DNA from: Thermoleophilaceae bacterium
GTDB lineage: Bacteria > Actinomycetota > Thermoleophilia > Solirubrobacterales > Thermoleophilaceae
Assembly (NCBI GenBank): GCA_036378175.1
Contig: DASUWY010000060.1
Span: 18,752-82,751, forward strand
Length of the DNA: 64,000 nucleotides
Direction: 5' to 3'
How positions within the stretch are numbered: position 1 is the stretch's first letter; every line of letters begins with the position of its first letter. Positions 27,180 through 34,486 of the stretch are shown here, piece by piece. Position numbers and translations under genes: made by a program. The notes beneath the pieces are model-generated. The model made no database searches. It was not told where the DNA came from and saw only the letters and a program-made list of their open reading frames with translations.

Positions 27180-27232
27180 GCAACCTGCGGGTTGCGCTTC
27201 ATGCTGGTACCATAGCGCAACCGATCAGTTGC
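27180..27232. promoter_or_regulatory. Tandem GCAAC-N6-GTTGC operators in the clpP / SRPBCC-ArsR intergenic region
   Basis: Two copies of the inverted repeat GCAAC-N6-GTTGC, at 27180-27195 (spacer CTGCGG) and 27217-27232 (spacer CGATCA), spaced 37 bp centre to centre. A TACCAT hexamer (27208-27213) lies between them, so one copy covers the -35 side and one the transcript start of the SRPBCC-ArsR-fdhD operon. The ArsR protein encoded at 27683 is the likely ligand. Confidence 0.7.
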
Positions 27233-27248
27233 ACATCGAAAGGAAGAC

Positions 27249-27686
27249 ATGGACCTCGGAAAGGCTGGGAAAGAGACCGTAGTGATCCACTCCGTGGAAC
27301 GTGACCTCCTCCTACCCGGCGTGGAGCCTGAGGACGCGTGGGAGTCGGTGGCCGACCCTGAGCGCCTCGGCGACTGGCTCGGCGGCGACGTGGAGATGGA
27401 TCCCGTGCCGGGCGGCGAGTTCCACATCCGGTTCGACGGCGACGCCGGCGAGCGAGTGGGGTTCGTGGAGGAGCTGGACGGCGAGGCGCAGCGATTCGCC
27501 TTCTGGTGGCGCCGCCCCGAGGACGCCGTGTCCACGCGTGTTGAGATCTCGCTCGAGGACACCGACGAGGGCACCGTGGTGCGCGTGCTTGAGACGAGCC
27601 CGCTGGCCACGCTCGACTGCATCGGGATCCCGCTCCCTGGCTTCGGCGCCGAGGGTCCGACGGCGCTCGCCCTCGCGCTCGCGTGA
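27249..27686 (+). CDS. SRPBCC-family protein, partner of ArsR regulator
   Basis: A 145-residue AHSA1/START-like protein (SVERDLLLPGVEPEDAWESV, LGDWLGGDVEMDPVPGG, FAFWWRRPED). It starts at ATG 27249 after a GAAAGGAAG ribosome site and two inverted-repeat operators. Its stop overlaps the ArsR start (GTGA). This is the second SRPBCC/ArsR module, here with gene order reversed relative to the one at 19 kb. The final 20 residues (GAEGPTALALALA) are alanine-rich. Confidence 0.82.
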   Translation: MDLGKAGKETVVIHSVERDLLLPGVEPEDAWESVADPERLGDWLGGDVEMDPVPGGEFHIRFDGDAGERVGFVEELDGEAQRFAFWWRRPEDAVSTRVEISLEDTDEGTVVRVLETSPLATLDCIGIPLPGFGAEGPTALALALA

Positions 27687-28003
27687 GCGGCGAGCCGGTA
27701 TTCGCGGCGCTGTCGGACGCCACGCGCCGCGCGCTCCTCACGCGCCTGTCCGACCGCGGGCCCGCCACCGCCACGCAGCTCGCGGCAGAGTTGCCGATCA
27801 CACGCCAGGCCGTGGTGAAGCACCTCGAGGCGCTGCGCGAGGCGCGGCTCGTCACGAGCGCGCGCGCGGGGCGCGAGGTGCGGTACACGGTCACCCCGGA
27901 GCCGCTGGCGGACGCCGTGGGCTGGATCGCGGACGTGGGCGGTCAGTGGGACTCGCGCCTCGCGGCCCTCCAGGCGCAGTTCTCGCAGCCGCGGACGAAG
28001 TGA
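27683..28003 (+). CDS. ArsR-family winged-helix regulator
   Basis: A 106-residue ArsR-type protein: FAALSDATRRALLTRLSDRG, QLAAELPITRQAVVKHLEAL and ARLVTSARAGREVRYTVTPEP. No cysteine pair, so no metal sensing is evident. The GTG start overlaps the preceding stop and the TGATG junction links it to fdhD. It probably binds the twin GCAAC-N6-GTTGC sites upstream of the operon and controls its own expression, SRPBCC and perhaps fdhD. Confidence 0.85.
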   Translation: MSGEPVFAALSDATRRALLTRLSDRGPATATQLAAELPITRQAVVKHLEALREARLVTSARAGREVRYTVTPEPLADAVGWIADVGGQWDSRLAALQAQFSQPRTK

Positions 28004-28815
28004 TGGCCACGGAGTTCGACCCGCACGTGGCCGCCGTCTCGATCGAGAGGCTGCGCGACGGGCTGCGGGAGGCGGTGCGCGACGAGCTTGCCGTGGAAGA
28101 GCCGCTCGAGATCCGCGTGGACGGCGAGCCGCTCGCGGTGACGATGCGAACGCCGGGTGAGGACGAGGAGCTGGCGGCCGGCTTCCTCGCGGGCGAGGGG
28201 CTTATCGGCGGTCCGGAGGACATCACGCAGGTCGGCCTGACCGAAGACTTCGCGGCGAACACCGTGGAGGTGCGCACGAAGAACGGCCTGCGCCGCGACC
28301 CCAAGCAAGAGCGCAGCTTCTACCTCACCTCGTCCTGCGGCGTATGCGGAAAGGGCGCCCTCGAGTTCGTGAGCGTCCAAGCCCCAGCCCTGCGACCTGC
28401 CACCTGCGACCTGCGACCTCAAACCGTCCTCCGCGCCCCCGACGCAGTACGGGCAAACCAGCCCGCCTTCGATCGCACCGGCGGCCTGCACGCCACCGGC
28501 CTGTTCGAGGCAAACGGCGAGCTCCTCGTGGTCCGCGAGGACGTGGGGCGGCACAACGCGATGGACAAGGCGATCGGGTCGCTCTTGCTCAGCGGGCGCT
28601 TTCCGCTCGAGGGAGTGTTCGCGGCGGTGAGCGGCCGCGCCTCCTTCGAGCTCGTTCAGAAGGCGAGCCTGGCCAGCCTGATCGGGGTCGTGGCCGTGGG
28701 CCCGCCGTCCACGCTGGCGGTCGACCTGGCGCGCGAGCGGGGCATGCTGCTGTGCGGCTTCGTGCGCGGCGGATCGCTGAACGTATACGCAGGTTCCGAC
28801 CTTCTCAGGGCGTGA
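28003..28815 (+). CDS. fdhD: FdhD, formate dehydrogenase sulfurtransferase accessory protein
   Basis: FdhD passes sulfur from a cysteine desulfurase to the molybdenum cofactor of formate dehydrogenase. The 270-residue product has the TSSCGVCG motif with Cys112 and Cys115, plus [23 protein letters not shown] and a C-terminal [16 protein letters not shown] at 28003 shares a base with the ArsR stop. No formate dehydrogenase structural gene is in the window. Residues about 129-138 are encoded by four tandem CTGCGAC-like heptamers. Confidence 0.92.
   Translation: MATEFDPHVAAVSIERLRDGLREAVRDELAVEEPLEIRVDGEPLAVTMRTPGEDEELAAGFLAGEGLIGGPEDITQVGLTEDFAANTVEVRTKNGLRRDPKQERSFYLTSSCGVCGKGALEFVSVQAPALRPATCDLRPQTVLRAPDAVRANQPAFDRTGGLHATGLFEANGELLVVREDVGRHNAMDKAIGSLLLSGRFPLEGVFAAVSGRASFELVQKASLASLIGVVAVGPPSTLAVDLARERGMLLCGFVRGGSLNVYAGSDLLRA
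28390..28417 (+). repeat. Four tandem heptamers inside fdhD
   Basis: CTGCGAC, CTGCCAC, CTGCGAC, CTGCGAC at 28390-28417, followed by a degenerate CTCAAAC. They encode part of a variable linker after the TSSCGVCG motif of FdhD. Confidence 0.75.
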
Positions 28816-28855
28816 CCGCGTAGTCCCGTTGCGGCTCGTCGTATGCTGGAGCGCG

Positions 28856-29899
28856 ATGAGCGACATGTCGCCAAACGACGCGATCGACGCCCTCTACCGC
28901 CGCGGCGAGGAGACCGGCCGCCTCGAGCTGTCCGAGATCGCCTCCGCGGTCGAGGACCTCGAGCTCGAGCCCGGAGCCCTCGAGTCGATCTACGCCGAAG
29001 CCGAGCGGCGCGGGATCGAGGTGGAGGACGACGTTTCGAACGCGGAGACGAAGTCGAGCTACACGCTCGACGAGGTGGCCGACGCCACGAGCGACTCGCT
29101 CCAGCTCTTCCTGCGCGACATCGCGCAGCGGCCGCTGCTCACCGCCACCGAGGAGGTGGAGCTCGCGAAGCGCATCGAGCGCGGTGACCAGGATGCGAAG
29201 AACAAGATGATCGAGTCGAACCTGCGGCTCGTGGTCGCCAACGCGAAGCGCTACCGCGGTCTCGGCCTGCCGTTCCTCGACCTGATCCAGGAGGGCATCC
29301 TCGGGCTGATCCGCGCGGTGGAGAAGTTCGACTACAGGCGCGGCTTCAAGTTCTCGACGTATGCCACCTGGTGGATCCGCCAGGCGATGCAGCGCGGCCT
29401 CCAGCATCACTCGAGGACGATCCGCATCCCCGTGCACATCGGGCAGGAACTGACGAAGGTCCGCGCCGTCGAGCGCAAGCTCAGCGGCGAGCTCGGCCGC
29501 GAGCCCACCTCCGAGGAGGTGGCCAAGCAGCTCGGCATGGACGTGCACCAGCTCGAGGAGCTGCGTTCGGCCGAGCGCGTTCCGGTCAGCCTCGAGACGC
29601 CGGTGGGCTCGGAGGGCGACGCGGAGCTCGGCTCGCTGATCCCCTTTGAGGGCCCGACCCCGCTCGAGGAAGTGGCGGTCGAGCTCGAGGAGGAGTCGAT
29701 CCGCCGGGCGCTCAAGCGCCTCGATCCGAACGCCCGCCGCGTGATCGAGCTGCGCTTCGGGATCGGCGGTGGCGAGCCGCTCGCCCTGCGCGAGGTGGCG
29801 AAGCTGATCGGCCTCTCGCCGGAGGGCGTTCGCAAGCTCGAGCGCCGCGCGCTCCGCCGGCTCGCCGAGGAGCGCGAGCTCCAGGCACTCGCGGCCTGA
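28856..29899 (+). CDS. Primary-type sigma-70 factor (RpoD/SigA/HrdB group)
   Basis: A 347-residue sigma factor. A short region 1.1-like segment is at about 1-60, region 1.2 [14 protein letters not shown] near 81-94, and region 2 core [51 protein letters not shown]. Region 3 is [15 protein letters not shown]. Region 4.2 is [23 protein letters not shown]. The domain set fits group 1 or 2; whether it is the housekeeping factor cannot be told from one window. ATG at 28856 follows TATGCT by 8 bp, consistent with leaderless transcription, though GGAG is also present. Confidence 0.9.
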   Translation: MSDMSPNDAIDALYRRGEETGRLELSEIASAVEDLELEPGALESIYAEAERRGIEVEDDVSNAETKSSYTLDEVADATSDSLQLFLRDIAQRPLLTATEEVELAKRIERGDQDAKNKMIESNLRLVVANAKRYRGLGLPFLDLIQEGILGLIRAVEKFDYRRGFKFSTYATWWIRQAMQRGLQHHSRTIRIPVHIGQELTKVRAVERKLSGELGREPTSEEVAKQLGMDVHQLEELRSAERVPVSLETPVGSEGDAELGSLIPFEGPTPLEEVAVELEEESIRRALKRLDPNARRVIELRFGIGGGEPLALREVAKLIGLSPEGVRKLERRALRRLAEERELQALAA

Positions 29900-30056
29900 A
29901 GAAAAGCACTCTTAAGCGGCCATACCCCAAAGTGGCCCCCCCAAAAGCCGCGATTGGGCTCCGTACCACGTTTAGGAGCCGCGCTTGGTGGCGAGACTTA
30001 CTGGTGAGAAGCTCGGATCCGTCAGCCGGGTTTGGAGAGGTACGCCGGGAGGTTTC

Positions 30057-30488
30057 ATGGCACAGGTCGCACGGAAGGGTGCGGGGGAGACAACCGACGC
30101 TTATTGTCCCCACTGCTTCCTGCTCGTGGAAGAGAAAGTGCAGGGCGAGTGGCCGGCGGCACCGACGCGCTGCCCGCACTGCAGACTGATGATCGGAGTA
30201 GGCCGCGCACGGCCCACGCCGGCGGCAAACCCCGGCGCGCGCGGCACTGCCGCGGGTGTGTTCGCGCACCAGGCCAAGCGCCAGGACGAGTCGGATGTGT
30301 CGCCGGACGAGGTCCGGGCGGCGATCCGCACCGTTGCCGAGCAGCTCGGCTCCCGCCCCGAGCGCCTGCTCATGGTCGATTACCAGCAGAAGGCTTCGCT
30401 CGACAAGAGCCTGCCCGAGCTGAGTGACGTCTTCGCCGCATTCGGTAGCTGGAAGCGCGCCCGGCGCGAGGCGGCGACCGCCGCATGA
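30057..30488 (+). CDS. Zinc-ribbon protein in operon with a SigF-type sigma factor
   Basis: A 143-residue protein of unknown family. Residues about 17-43 hold a zinc ribbon with two CPHC pairs (YCPHCFLLV and RCPHCRLMI) 19 residues apart. The remainder is helical (SPDEVRAAIRTVAEQLGSRPERLLMVDYQ). ATG at 30057 has a GGGAGG ribosome site; an extended start at 29985 is possible. Its stop overlaps the sigma factor start (ATGA), so equal production is likely. A role as regulator or redox-sensitive partner of that sigma factor is inference; it does not look like an RsbW kinase or a ZAS anti-sigma factor (no HxxxCxxC). Confidence 0.72.
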   Translation: MAQVARKGAGETTDAYCPHCFLLVEEKVQGEWPAAPTRCPHCRLMIGVGRARPTPAANPGARGTAAGVFAHQAKRQDESDVSPDEVRAAIRTVAEQLGSRPERLLMVDYQQKASLDKSLPELSDVFAAFGSWKRARREAATAA

Positions 30489-31384
30489 CAGTCACAGCAA
30501 TGGCGCGGGAGGACCTGAGGTACGGGTCCGCCCCGGATGGCGACCTCCTGCGCAGCTACCACGAGGACGGAGATGTTCGGGCGCGCCAGGCGCTGATCGA
30601 ACGGCACATCGGTTTCGTGCGCCGGCTAGCGCAGCGCTATGCGCACCGCGGCGAGACGATCGACGACCTCACGCAGGTGGGGTGCGTCGGGCTGATCAAG
30701 GCGATCGACCGCTTCGACGGCCAGTACAAGGTCGCCCTCGCCACCTACGCGGCGCCGAACGTGCTCGGCGAGATCAAGCGCCACTTTCGCGACAAGGGCT
30801 GGTCGGTGCGCGTGCCGCGCGACGTTCAGGAGCTGAACGTGAAGCTTGGCCGCGTGGTGGACGAGCTCACGGGCAAGCTGGGCCGCTCGCCAAGCGTCGA
30901 CGAGCTCGCGAGGGCAACGCAGTCGTCGCCCGAGCAGGTGGTGGAGGCGCTCGACTCCTCGCGCGCGTACAACACGGTGTCGCTGTCGGCGCCAACGAGC
31001 GACGAGAGCGATGACGACGGCGCGGATCCCCTCGATCACCTCGGCGACGAGGACCAGGGCTATGAGCTGGCCGAGGAGCGGCAGCTTCTGCGCGAGGGCT
31101 TCAAGGAGCTCGGCGACCGCGAACGGAAGATCCTGCACATGCGCTTCTTCCTCGGCATGACGCAGTCGGAGATCGCCGACCAGGTCGGTATCTCTCAGAT
31201 GCACGTGTCGCGTCTCATCCGGCAGTCCATCGACGAGGTGCGTGAGCGCCTGGACTCGGATGAGGAACAAGCGCCCGCCGCAAGTGGCGCCGACTGCCGA
31301 CCTGCTCGGCGCCCGCACGCCCGTGCGAGGCGCGGCCGCGGTGGCCGCGGCGCCCGTGCGGCGTCGGCTCCCAGGGCCGTCTGA
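30485..31384 (+). CDS. SigF/SigB/SigG-type alternative sigma-70 factor
   Basis: A 299-residue group 3 sigma factor. Region 2 is ALIERHIGFVRRLAQRYAHRG and DDLTQVGCVGLIKAIDRF, followed by the group 3 signature LATYAAPNVLGEIKRHFRDKG. Region 3 is VRVPRDVQELNVKL. Region 4 is LGDRERKILHMRFFLGMTQ and SEIADQVGISQMHVSRLI. The last 40 residues are a disordered Ala/Arg-rich tail. Such factors are usually controlled by an RsbW/RsbV switch, but no such genes are adjacent, only the overlapping zinc-ribbon gene. The PP2C phosphatase at 3.4 kb may belong to its pathway. Confidence 0.9.
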   Translation: MTVTAMAREDLRYGSAPDGDLLRSYHEDGDVRARQALIERHIGFVRRLAQRYAHRGETIDDLTQVGCVGLIKAIDRFDGQYKVALATYAAPNVLGEIKRHFRDKGWSVRVPRDVQELNVKLGRVVDELTGKLGRSPSVDELARATQSSPEQVVEALDSSRAYNTVSLSAPTSDESDDDGADPLDHLGDEDQGYELAEERQLLREGFKELGDRERKILHMRFFLGMTQSEIADQVGISQMHVSRLIRQSIDEVRERLDSDEEQAPAASGADCRPARRPHARARRGRGGRGARAASAPRAV

Positions 31385-31422
31385 CGGCGACCATCACCGG
31401 GCTCCATTAGGATCCCGCGCCG

Positions 31423-31920
31423 ATGAACGTCTGGTTCTTTCTAGTTCCCTGGATCCTGGTCGGGATCGGTGTGCTGTTCGTCGCCTTCTCGGGCGGCCCC
31501 GGCGGCGCCCGCCAGGCCTACCTCACGCGCGGCAGCCGCCTGTTTCAGATCACCATTGTGGTGATCTACCTGGGCGTCGGGGTAGCGGTGCCGGCGATCA
31601 TCCTCAGCGCCCGCAGCGATGCCCAGGGCGCCACCTCGCAGCTCCAGACGAAGTCGGCATCAGACCAGGTCCAGAAGGGCAAGACGCTCTTCCGCCAGAC
31701 GTGCGCGAGCTGCCACACGCTCGCGGCCGTGAACGCCCGCGGCGTCACCGGCCCGGACCTCGACCGCATCGGCCTGAGCAACACGGCCGCCTCGGTCAAG
31801 CGGATCGAGAACGCGATCCGGATCGGGGGGACGGGCCAGAACCGCATGCCCTCCGGGTTGTTGCAGGGCGCGAATGCGCAGGCGGTCGCTCAGTTTGTGG
31901 CTGCTGTCGCGGGCCGGTAG
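31423..31920 (+). CDS. Membrane-anchored c-type cytochrome
   Basis: A 165-residue protein with two N-terminal membrane helices (about 3-22 and 42-62). An exported cytochrome c domain follows, with haem-binding CASCH at 94-98 and probable axial Met142 in QNRMPSG. It would carry electrons at the outer face of the plasma membrane. A TAGGAT hexamer lies 9 bp before the ATG with no ribosome site. No oxidase genes are adjacent. Covalent haem attachment implies a Ccm or Ccs system elsewhere. Confidence 0.85.
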   Translation: MNVWFFLVPWILVGIGVLFVAFSGGPGGARQAYLTRGSRLFQITIVVIYLGVGVAVPAIILSARSDAQGATSQLQTKSASDQVQKGKTLFRQTCASCHTLAAVNARGVTGPDLDRIGLSNTAASVKRIENAIRIGGTGQNRMPSGLLQGANAQAVAQFVAAVAGR

Positions 31921-31944
31921 GGCGTCTTTCTCCGCCGGCCGCTC

Positions 31945-31992
31945 GCTCTGCGACACACGCTCCGCGACACACGCTCTGCGACGCACGCTCTG
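31945..31992 (+). repeat. 14-bp tandem repeat, 3.4 units
   Basis: Units GCTCTGCGACACAC, GCTCCGCGACACAC and GCTCTGCGACGCAC, then a partial GCTCTG. Each unit could be seen as two heptamers. It lies just after the cytochrome c gene in a 230-bp non-coding region. Confidence 0.85.
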
Positions 31993-31995
31993 ATT

Positions 31996-32018
31996 TTTTG
32001 GGGCCAGTGGCCCCAAAA
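31996..32018. repeat. Palindrome TTTTGGGGCC-AGT-GGCCCCAAAA
   Basis: Perfect 10-bp inverted repeat with a 3-nt centre. T-runs lie inside the stem and A-runs follow it on both strands, so it does not have the layout of an intrinsic terminator. Its role is unknown. It lies 3 bp after the 14-bp tandem repeat. Confidence 0.7.
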
Positions 32019-32150
32019 CTTCAGGCGGTAGCGGACGCTGGCGGCGATCCTCGAGTCATCCCGCACTTTGCAGGGATTTCCGCCCCGCCGCACGTTTACA
32101 TCCATCCGCCAAGATTGCTACCGTGCGGCTCGTTGGCTCGTGAGGCTCCA

Positions 32151-32432
32151 TTGCGGGACGAGTACGCGCCTCCTCGCGAAGAGCGGGTTGCGGACGTCTA
32201 CCCATTTCCGCGGTACAGCGAGAGGCGGACGATCCAGATCAAGGGGCAGACCGTTCCTCCGCCGCGCCGGAGGCGGTCACCGGCTTCCACAAGGATGTCC
32301 TCGCGGCCCGACCGGCTCGCGCTCTGGGCCCTCGTGCTCGGGCTCGTGATGATCGCCATCGCCGCCGCCAGCGCCCACGGCCAGACGCCGCAGCACGCCG
32401 CATCGGCCGCACATGTGGCACACGTCCGCTGA
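32151..32432 (+). CDS. Small protein with one C-terminal membrane helix, unknown function
   Basis: About 93 residues from TTG 32151: a basic, proline-rich soluble part (RDEYAPPREERVADVYPFP, RTIQIKGQTVPPPRRRR), then a single membrane helix (LALWALVLGLVMIAIAAAS, about 54-72) and a short Ala/His tail. TGAGG lies 6 bp before the TTG. The composition changes sharply and plausibly for a cytoplasmic-anchored protein, but start and reality are uncertain; only the 45-residue ATG form from 32295 is certain to be open from a standard codon. Confidence 0.5.
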   Translation: MRDEYAPPREERVADVYPFPRYSERRTIQIKGQTVPPPRRRRSPASTRMSSRPDRLALWALVLGLVMIAIAAASAHGQTPQHAASAAHVAHVR

Positions 32433-32450
32433 GCGTGATCGAATGACAAG

Positions 32451-33194
32451 GTGCGCGCGCCCGTCGCACTGCTGACGCTTGCGGGGTGCCTCGCCGCGAC
32501 GGTCCCAACCGCGGCTCACGCCGCCGCGCCCAGGTACGAGCTCGCGGGCGACTGGAGCTTCCACGGCGACAAGTACCGCTTCAGCGCGCGGCACGGCCGG
32601 GTTTCTGGGCGCTCGCTGAAGAGCGTGAGGATCGGCCATTGCCTGGTCCGCAAAGGCGCGGTTGTTTTCAGCTCGTACCGCTTCGTCGCGACACATGGAG
32701 GCTCGGATTACTGGAAGGGACGGGTGGTGCTGGTCGCGCCCAAGGGCTGCCGGCGCCGGCTCGTCGCCTCGACCATCATTGTCGAGAGCGACCTGCGCTT
32801 CACCGAGTCGTCGAAGCTGCCGGGAGGCCGGCGGCCGCCGCCCAGCACCTTCAGCCGCATCCGGCCACCGGTCACGAGCACCGACCCGGTGATCGGCACC
32901 TGGCTGCGCAACGGCGCGGGCGTGGTGGTCAAGCGCGAGGGCAGCCTGTATGTGGGGCGGGCCCGCGAAGCGTTCGCGATCGCGAATGGCTGCACTGTCC
33001 CCGCCAGCGCGGTGGTGTGGCGCCTGCGCCCGCTCGCGCCGGGCCGCTACAGCGGCACGATCCAGACCTTCTTCGGCCCGCCGGGCTGTGCGCCGGCGGC
33101 TCTCGACGCCACGAGCTGGCGGTTCGGGAGCACGCGCGACGTGCTCGTCCGCGAGTCCACCCAGGGCCAGGCTTTCCCCTATACGAGGGGCTAG
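32451..33194 (+). CDS. Secreted protein of unknown function
   Basis: A 247-residue exported protein with a signal peptide (residues 1-25, MRAPVALLTLAGCLAATVP, cleavage near AHAAA). The body has two similar-looking halves rich in beta strands, with scattered cysteines that could form disulfides. I recognise no family. GTG at 32451 is the only start that leaves the signal peptide intact. It follows the small membrane protein by 18 bp and may be in the same transcript. Confidence 0.72.
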   Translation: MRAPVALLTLAGCLAATVPTAAHAAAPRYELAGDWSFHGDKYRFSARHGRVSGRSLKSVRIGHCLVRKGAVVFSSYRFVATHGGSDYWKGRVVLVAPKGCRRRLVASTIIVESDLRFTESSKLPGGRRPPPSTFSRIRPPVTSTDPVIGTWLRNGAGVVVKREGSLYVGRAREAFAIANGCTVPASAVVWRLRPLAPGRYSGTIQTFFGPPGCAPAALDATSWRFGSTRDVLVRESTQGQAFPYTRG

Positions 33195-33270
33195 CCAAGT
33201 ACCCCAAGCCGTACCGCCACAGGGGTAATTGCCGTCAACTTGGCGTAGCAACGCTAAGGAACGGTTAGAA

Positions 33271-33425
33271 AAACCCGCACATAGAGCCAGGTTCCCGTTT
33301 GAGGAACCGGGGCCGAGGTACGACATCCCCCGACAGGGGGCCACCGGGTGACGACGGTGCAAGGCGCGAGGCAGGGGGGCCTATACTTACCGCACGTAAG
33401 CGGCGTGCAGAAAGTGAAGTAGCGG
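33271..33425 (+). promoter_or_regulatory. Upstream region with hairpins and TATACT promoter box
   Basis: The region begins with AAACCCGCAC motif copy 3 (33271-33280). Three hairpins follow: GGTTCC/GGAACC (33290-33308), CCCCC-GACA-GGGGG (33327-33340) and CACCG/CGGTG (33342-33358). A good -10 box TATACT lies at 33382-33387, and CTTAC/GTAAG pairs across it. If this -10 is used, the hairpins lie upstream of the transcript; if an upstream promoter is used, they form a leader. Confidence 0.4.
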
Positions 33426-33989
33426 ATGAAGACCAAGGAGAGCAGGTTCCACGTCCACGACGAGCTCACCGCTCCCGAACGAAGTCTTCCAGTGCTCACC
33501 GGCGCGCTCGCGAGCGGCGGCCAACTCTCAAATTTCCTCGGCGTTCTGGCCGGTTCGCCGGCAGCTCTCCGCGGGTACGCGCGCTTTCGCTCGGAGCTGC
33601 GCCACGGCGCACTCGAGTGGCCCACGCAGCAGCGCATCGCGCTTGCTGTCGCCGAGCACCAGGGGAGCGAATATTCGCTGCCGGCCCTTCATCGCACCGC
33701 GCGGGAAGCCGGCCTCGGACTTGACGAGATCGCGCTCGCGCGCGAGTTCGACTCCCGCGACGAGCGCGAGGCCACGCTGCTGCGCTTCCTGAAGGCCCTG
33801 CTCGAGTCCGAGGGCGCCCCGCCCGCCTACCTCCTCGAGGAGGCGCGCGAGGCGGGCTGGAGCGACGAGCAGGTGCTCGAGGCGGTCGCGCATGTGGCGC
33901 TCGCCACCTTCACGAACCTGGTAACGAGGGCCGGAGATCTTCCGCGTGATGGCTCCGTGGAGGGCGCCCGACTCTCTCAAGCCGCCTGA
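33426..33989 (+). CDS. AhpD-like / carboxymuconolactone decarboxylase fold protein lacking the CxxC pair
   Basis: A 187-residue all-helical AhpD/CMD-like protein. The helical scaffold is clear (NFLGVLAGSPAALRGYARFR, QRIALAVAEHQGSEYSLPALH, ATLLRFLKALLESEG, EAVAHVALATFTNLVTRA). However, the active-site motif, usually ExxxCxYCxxAH, reads EHQGSEYSLPALH: both cysteines are serines while the histidine remains. It is therefore unlikely to be a peroxidase of the AhpD type. It precedes an HxlR regulator on the same strand. Confidence 0.82.
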   Translation: MKTKESRFHVHDELTAPERSLPVLTGALASGGQLSNFLGVLAGSPAALRGYARFRSELRHGALEWPTQQRIALAVAEHQGSEYSLPALHRTAREAGLGLDEIALAREFDSRDEREATLLRFLKALLESEGAPPAYLLEEAREAGWSDEQVLEAVAHVALATFTNLVTRAGDLPRDGSVEGARLSQAA

Positions 33990-34006
33990 CCTTCTAGGAT
34001 TTGGGC

Positions 34007-34375
34007 ATGGCCGCCAGCGCGGCAACTGAGGCCCATCAGGTTCCGGGGGCCGAAGAACAGGGGATAGCTGGACGCAACGAGTGCTGCCGGCTCTATCACC
34101 GTGCGATAGAGCTCGTCGGTAAACGCTGGACCGGCGCGATCCTGCTCGTGCTCCTCGACGGGCCCCTCCGCTTCTCCGAGATCAGGCAGCTCGTGCCCGA
34201 CCTCTCGGATCGTCTGCTGTCCGAGCGCCTCAAGGAGCTCGAGGCGGAGGACATCGTCGAGCGCAGGGTGCTCGAGGGCTCGCCCGTGCGCGTGGAGTAT
34301 GCGCTCACGAAGAAGGGCATGGCACTCGAGCCGGCGGTGCGGGCGCTGAAGTCCTGGGCCAACGCCTGGCTCTGA
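34007..34375 (+). CDS. HxlR-family transcriptional regulator
   Basis: A 122-residue HxlR-type winged-helix regulator: NECCRLYHRAIELVGKRWT with the paired cysteines near the start, ILLVLLDGPLRFSEIRQLVP, LSDRLLSERLKELEAEDIVER and the wing PVRVEYALTKKG. The family senses redox or electrophile stress, and often controls an adjacent enzyme gene. Here that would be the AhpD-like gene 17 bp upstream. ATG at 34007 follows TAGGAT by 6 bp, so it probably has its own leaderless transcript. Confidence 0.87.
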   Translation: MAASAATEAHQVPGAEEQGIAGRNECCRLYHRAIELVGKRWTGAILLVLLDGPLRFSEIRQLVPDLSDRLLSERLKELEAEDIVERRVLEGSPVRVEYALTKKGMALEPAVRALKSWANAWL

Positions 34376-34377
34376 TC

Positions 34378-34409
34378 AGAGTTGCAGAGTTGCGGAATTG
34401 CGGAGTTGC
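34378..34409 (+). repeat. 8-bp tandem repeat, four units
   Basis: AGAGTTGC, AGAGTTGC, GGAATTGC and GGAGTTGC between the HxlR gene and glnA. One of several 7-14 bp tandem arrays in the window. No palindrome or promoter element is evident in it. Confidence 0.8.
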
Positions 34410-34486
34410 AGGCTTGAAAGCGCTGCGCGCTCAGCGCGGTTAGCCTACGCGCTTCGAATCTTCCCGCCGACCCGCGAAGGAGCCCG

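Noticed and set aside
31996..32018. Intrinsic terminator for the cytochrome c gene
   Set aside because: The hairpin is followed by A-runs, not T-runs, on both strands; kept only as a palindrome.
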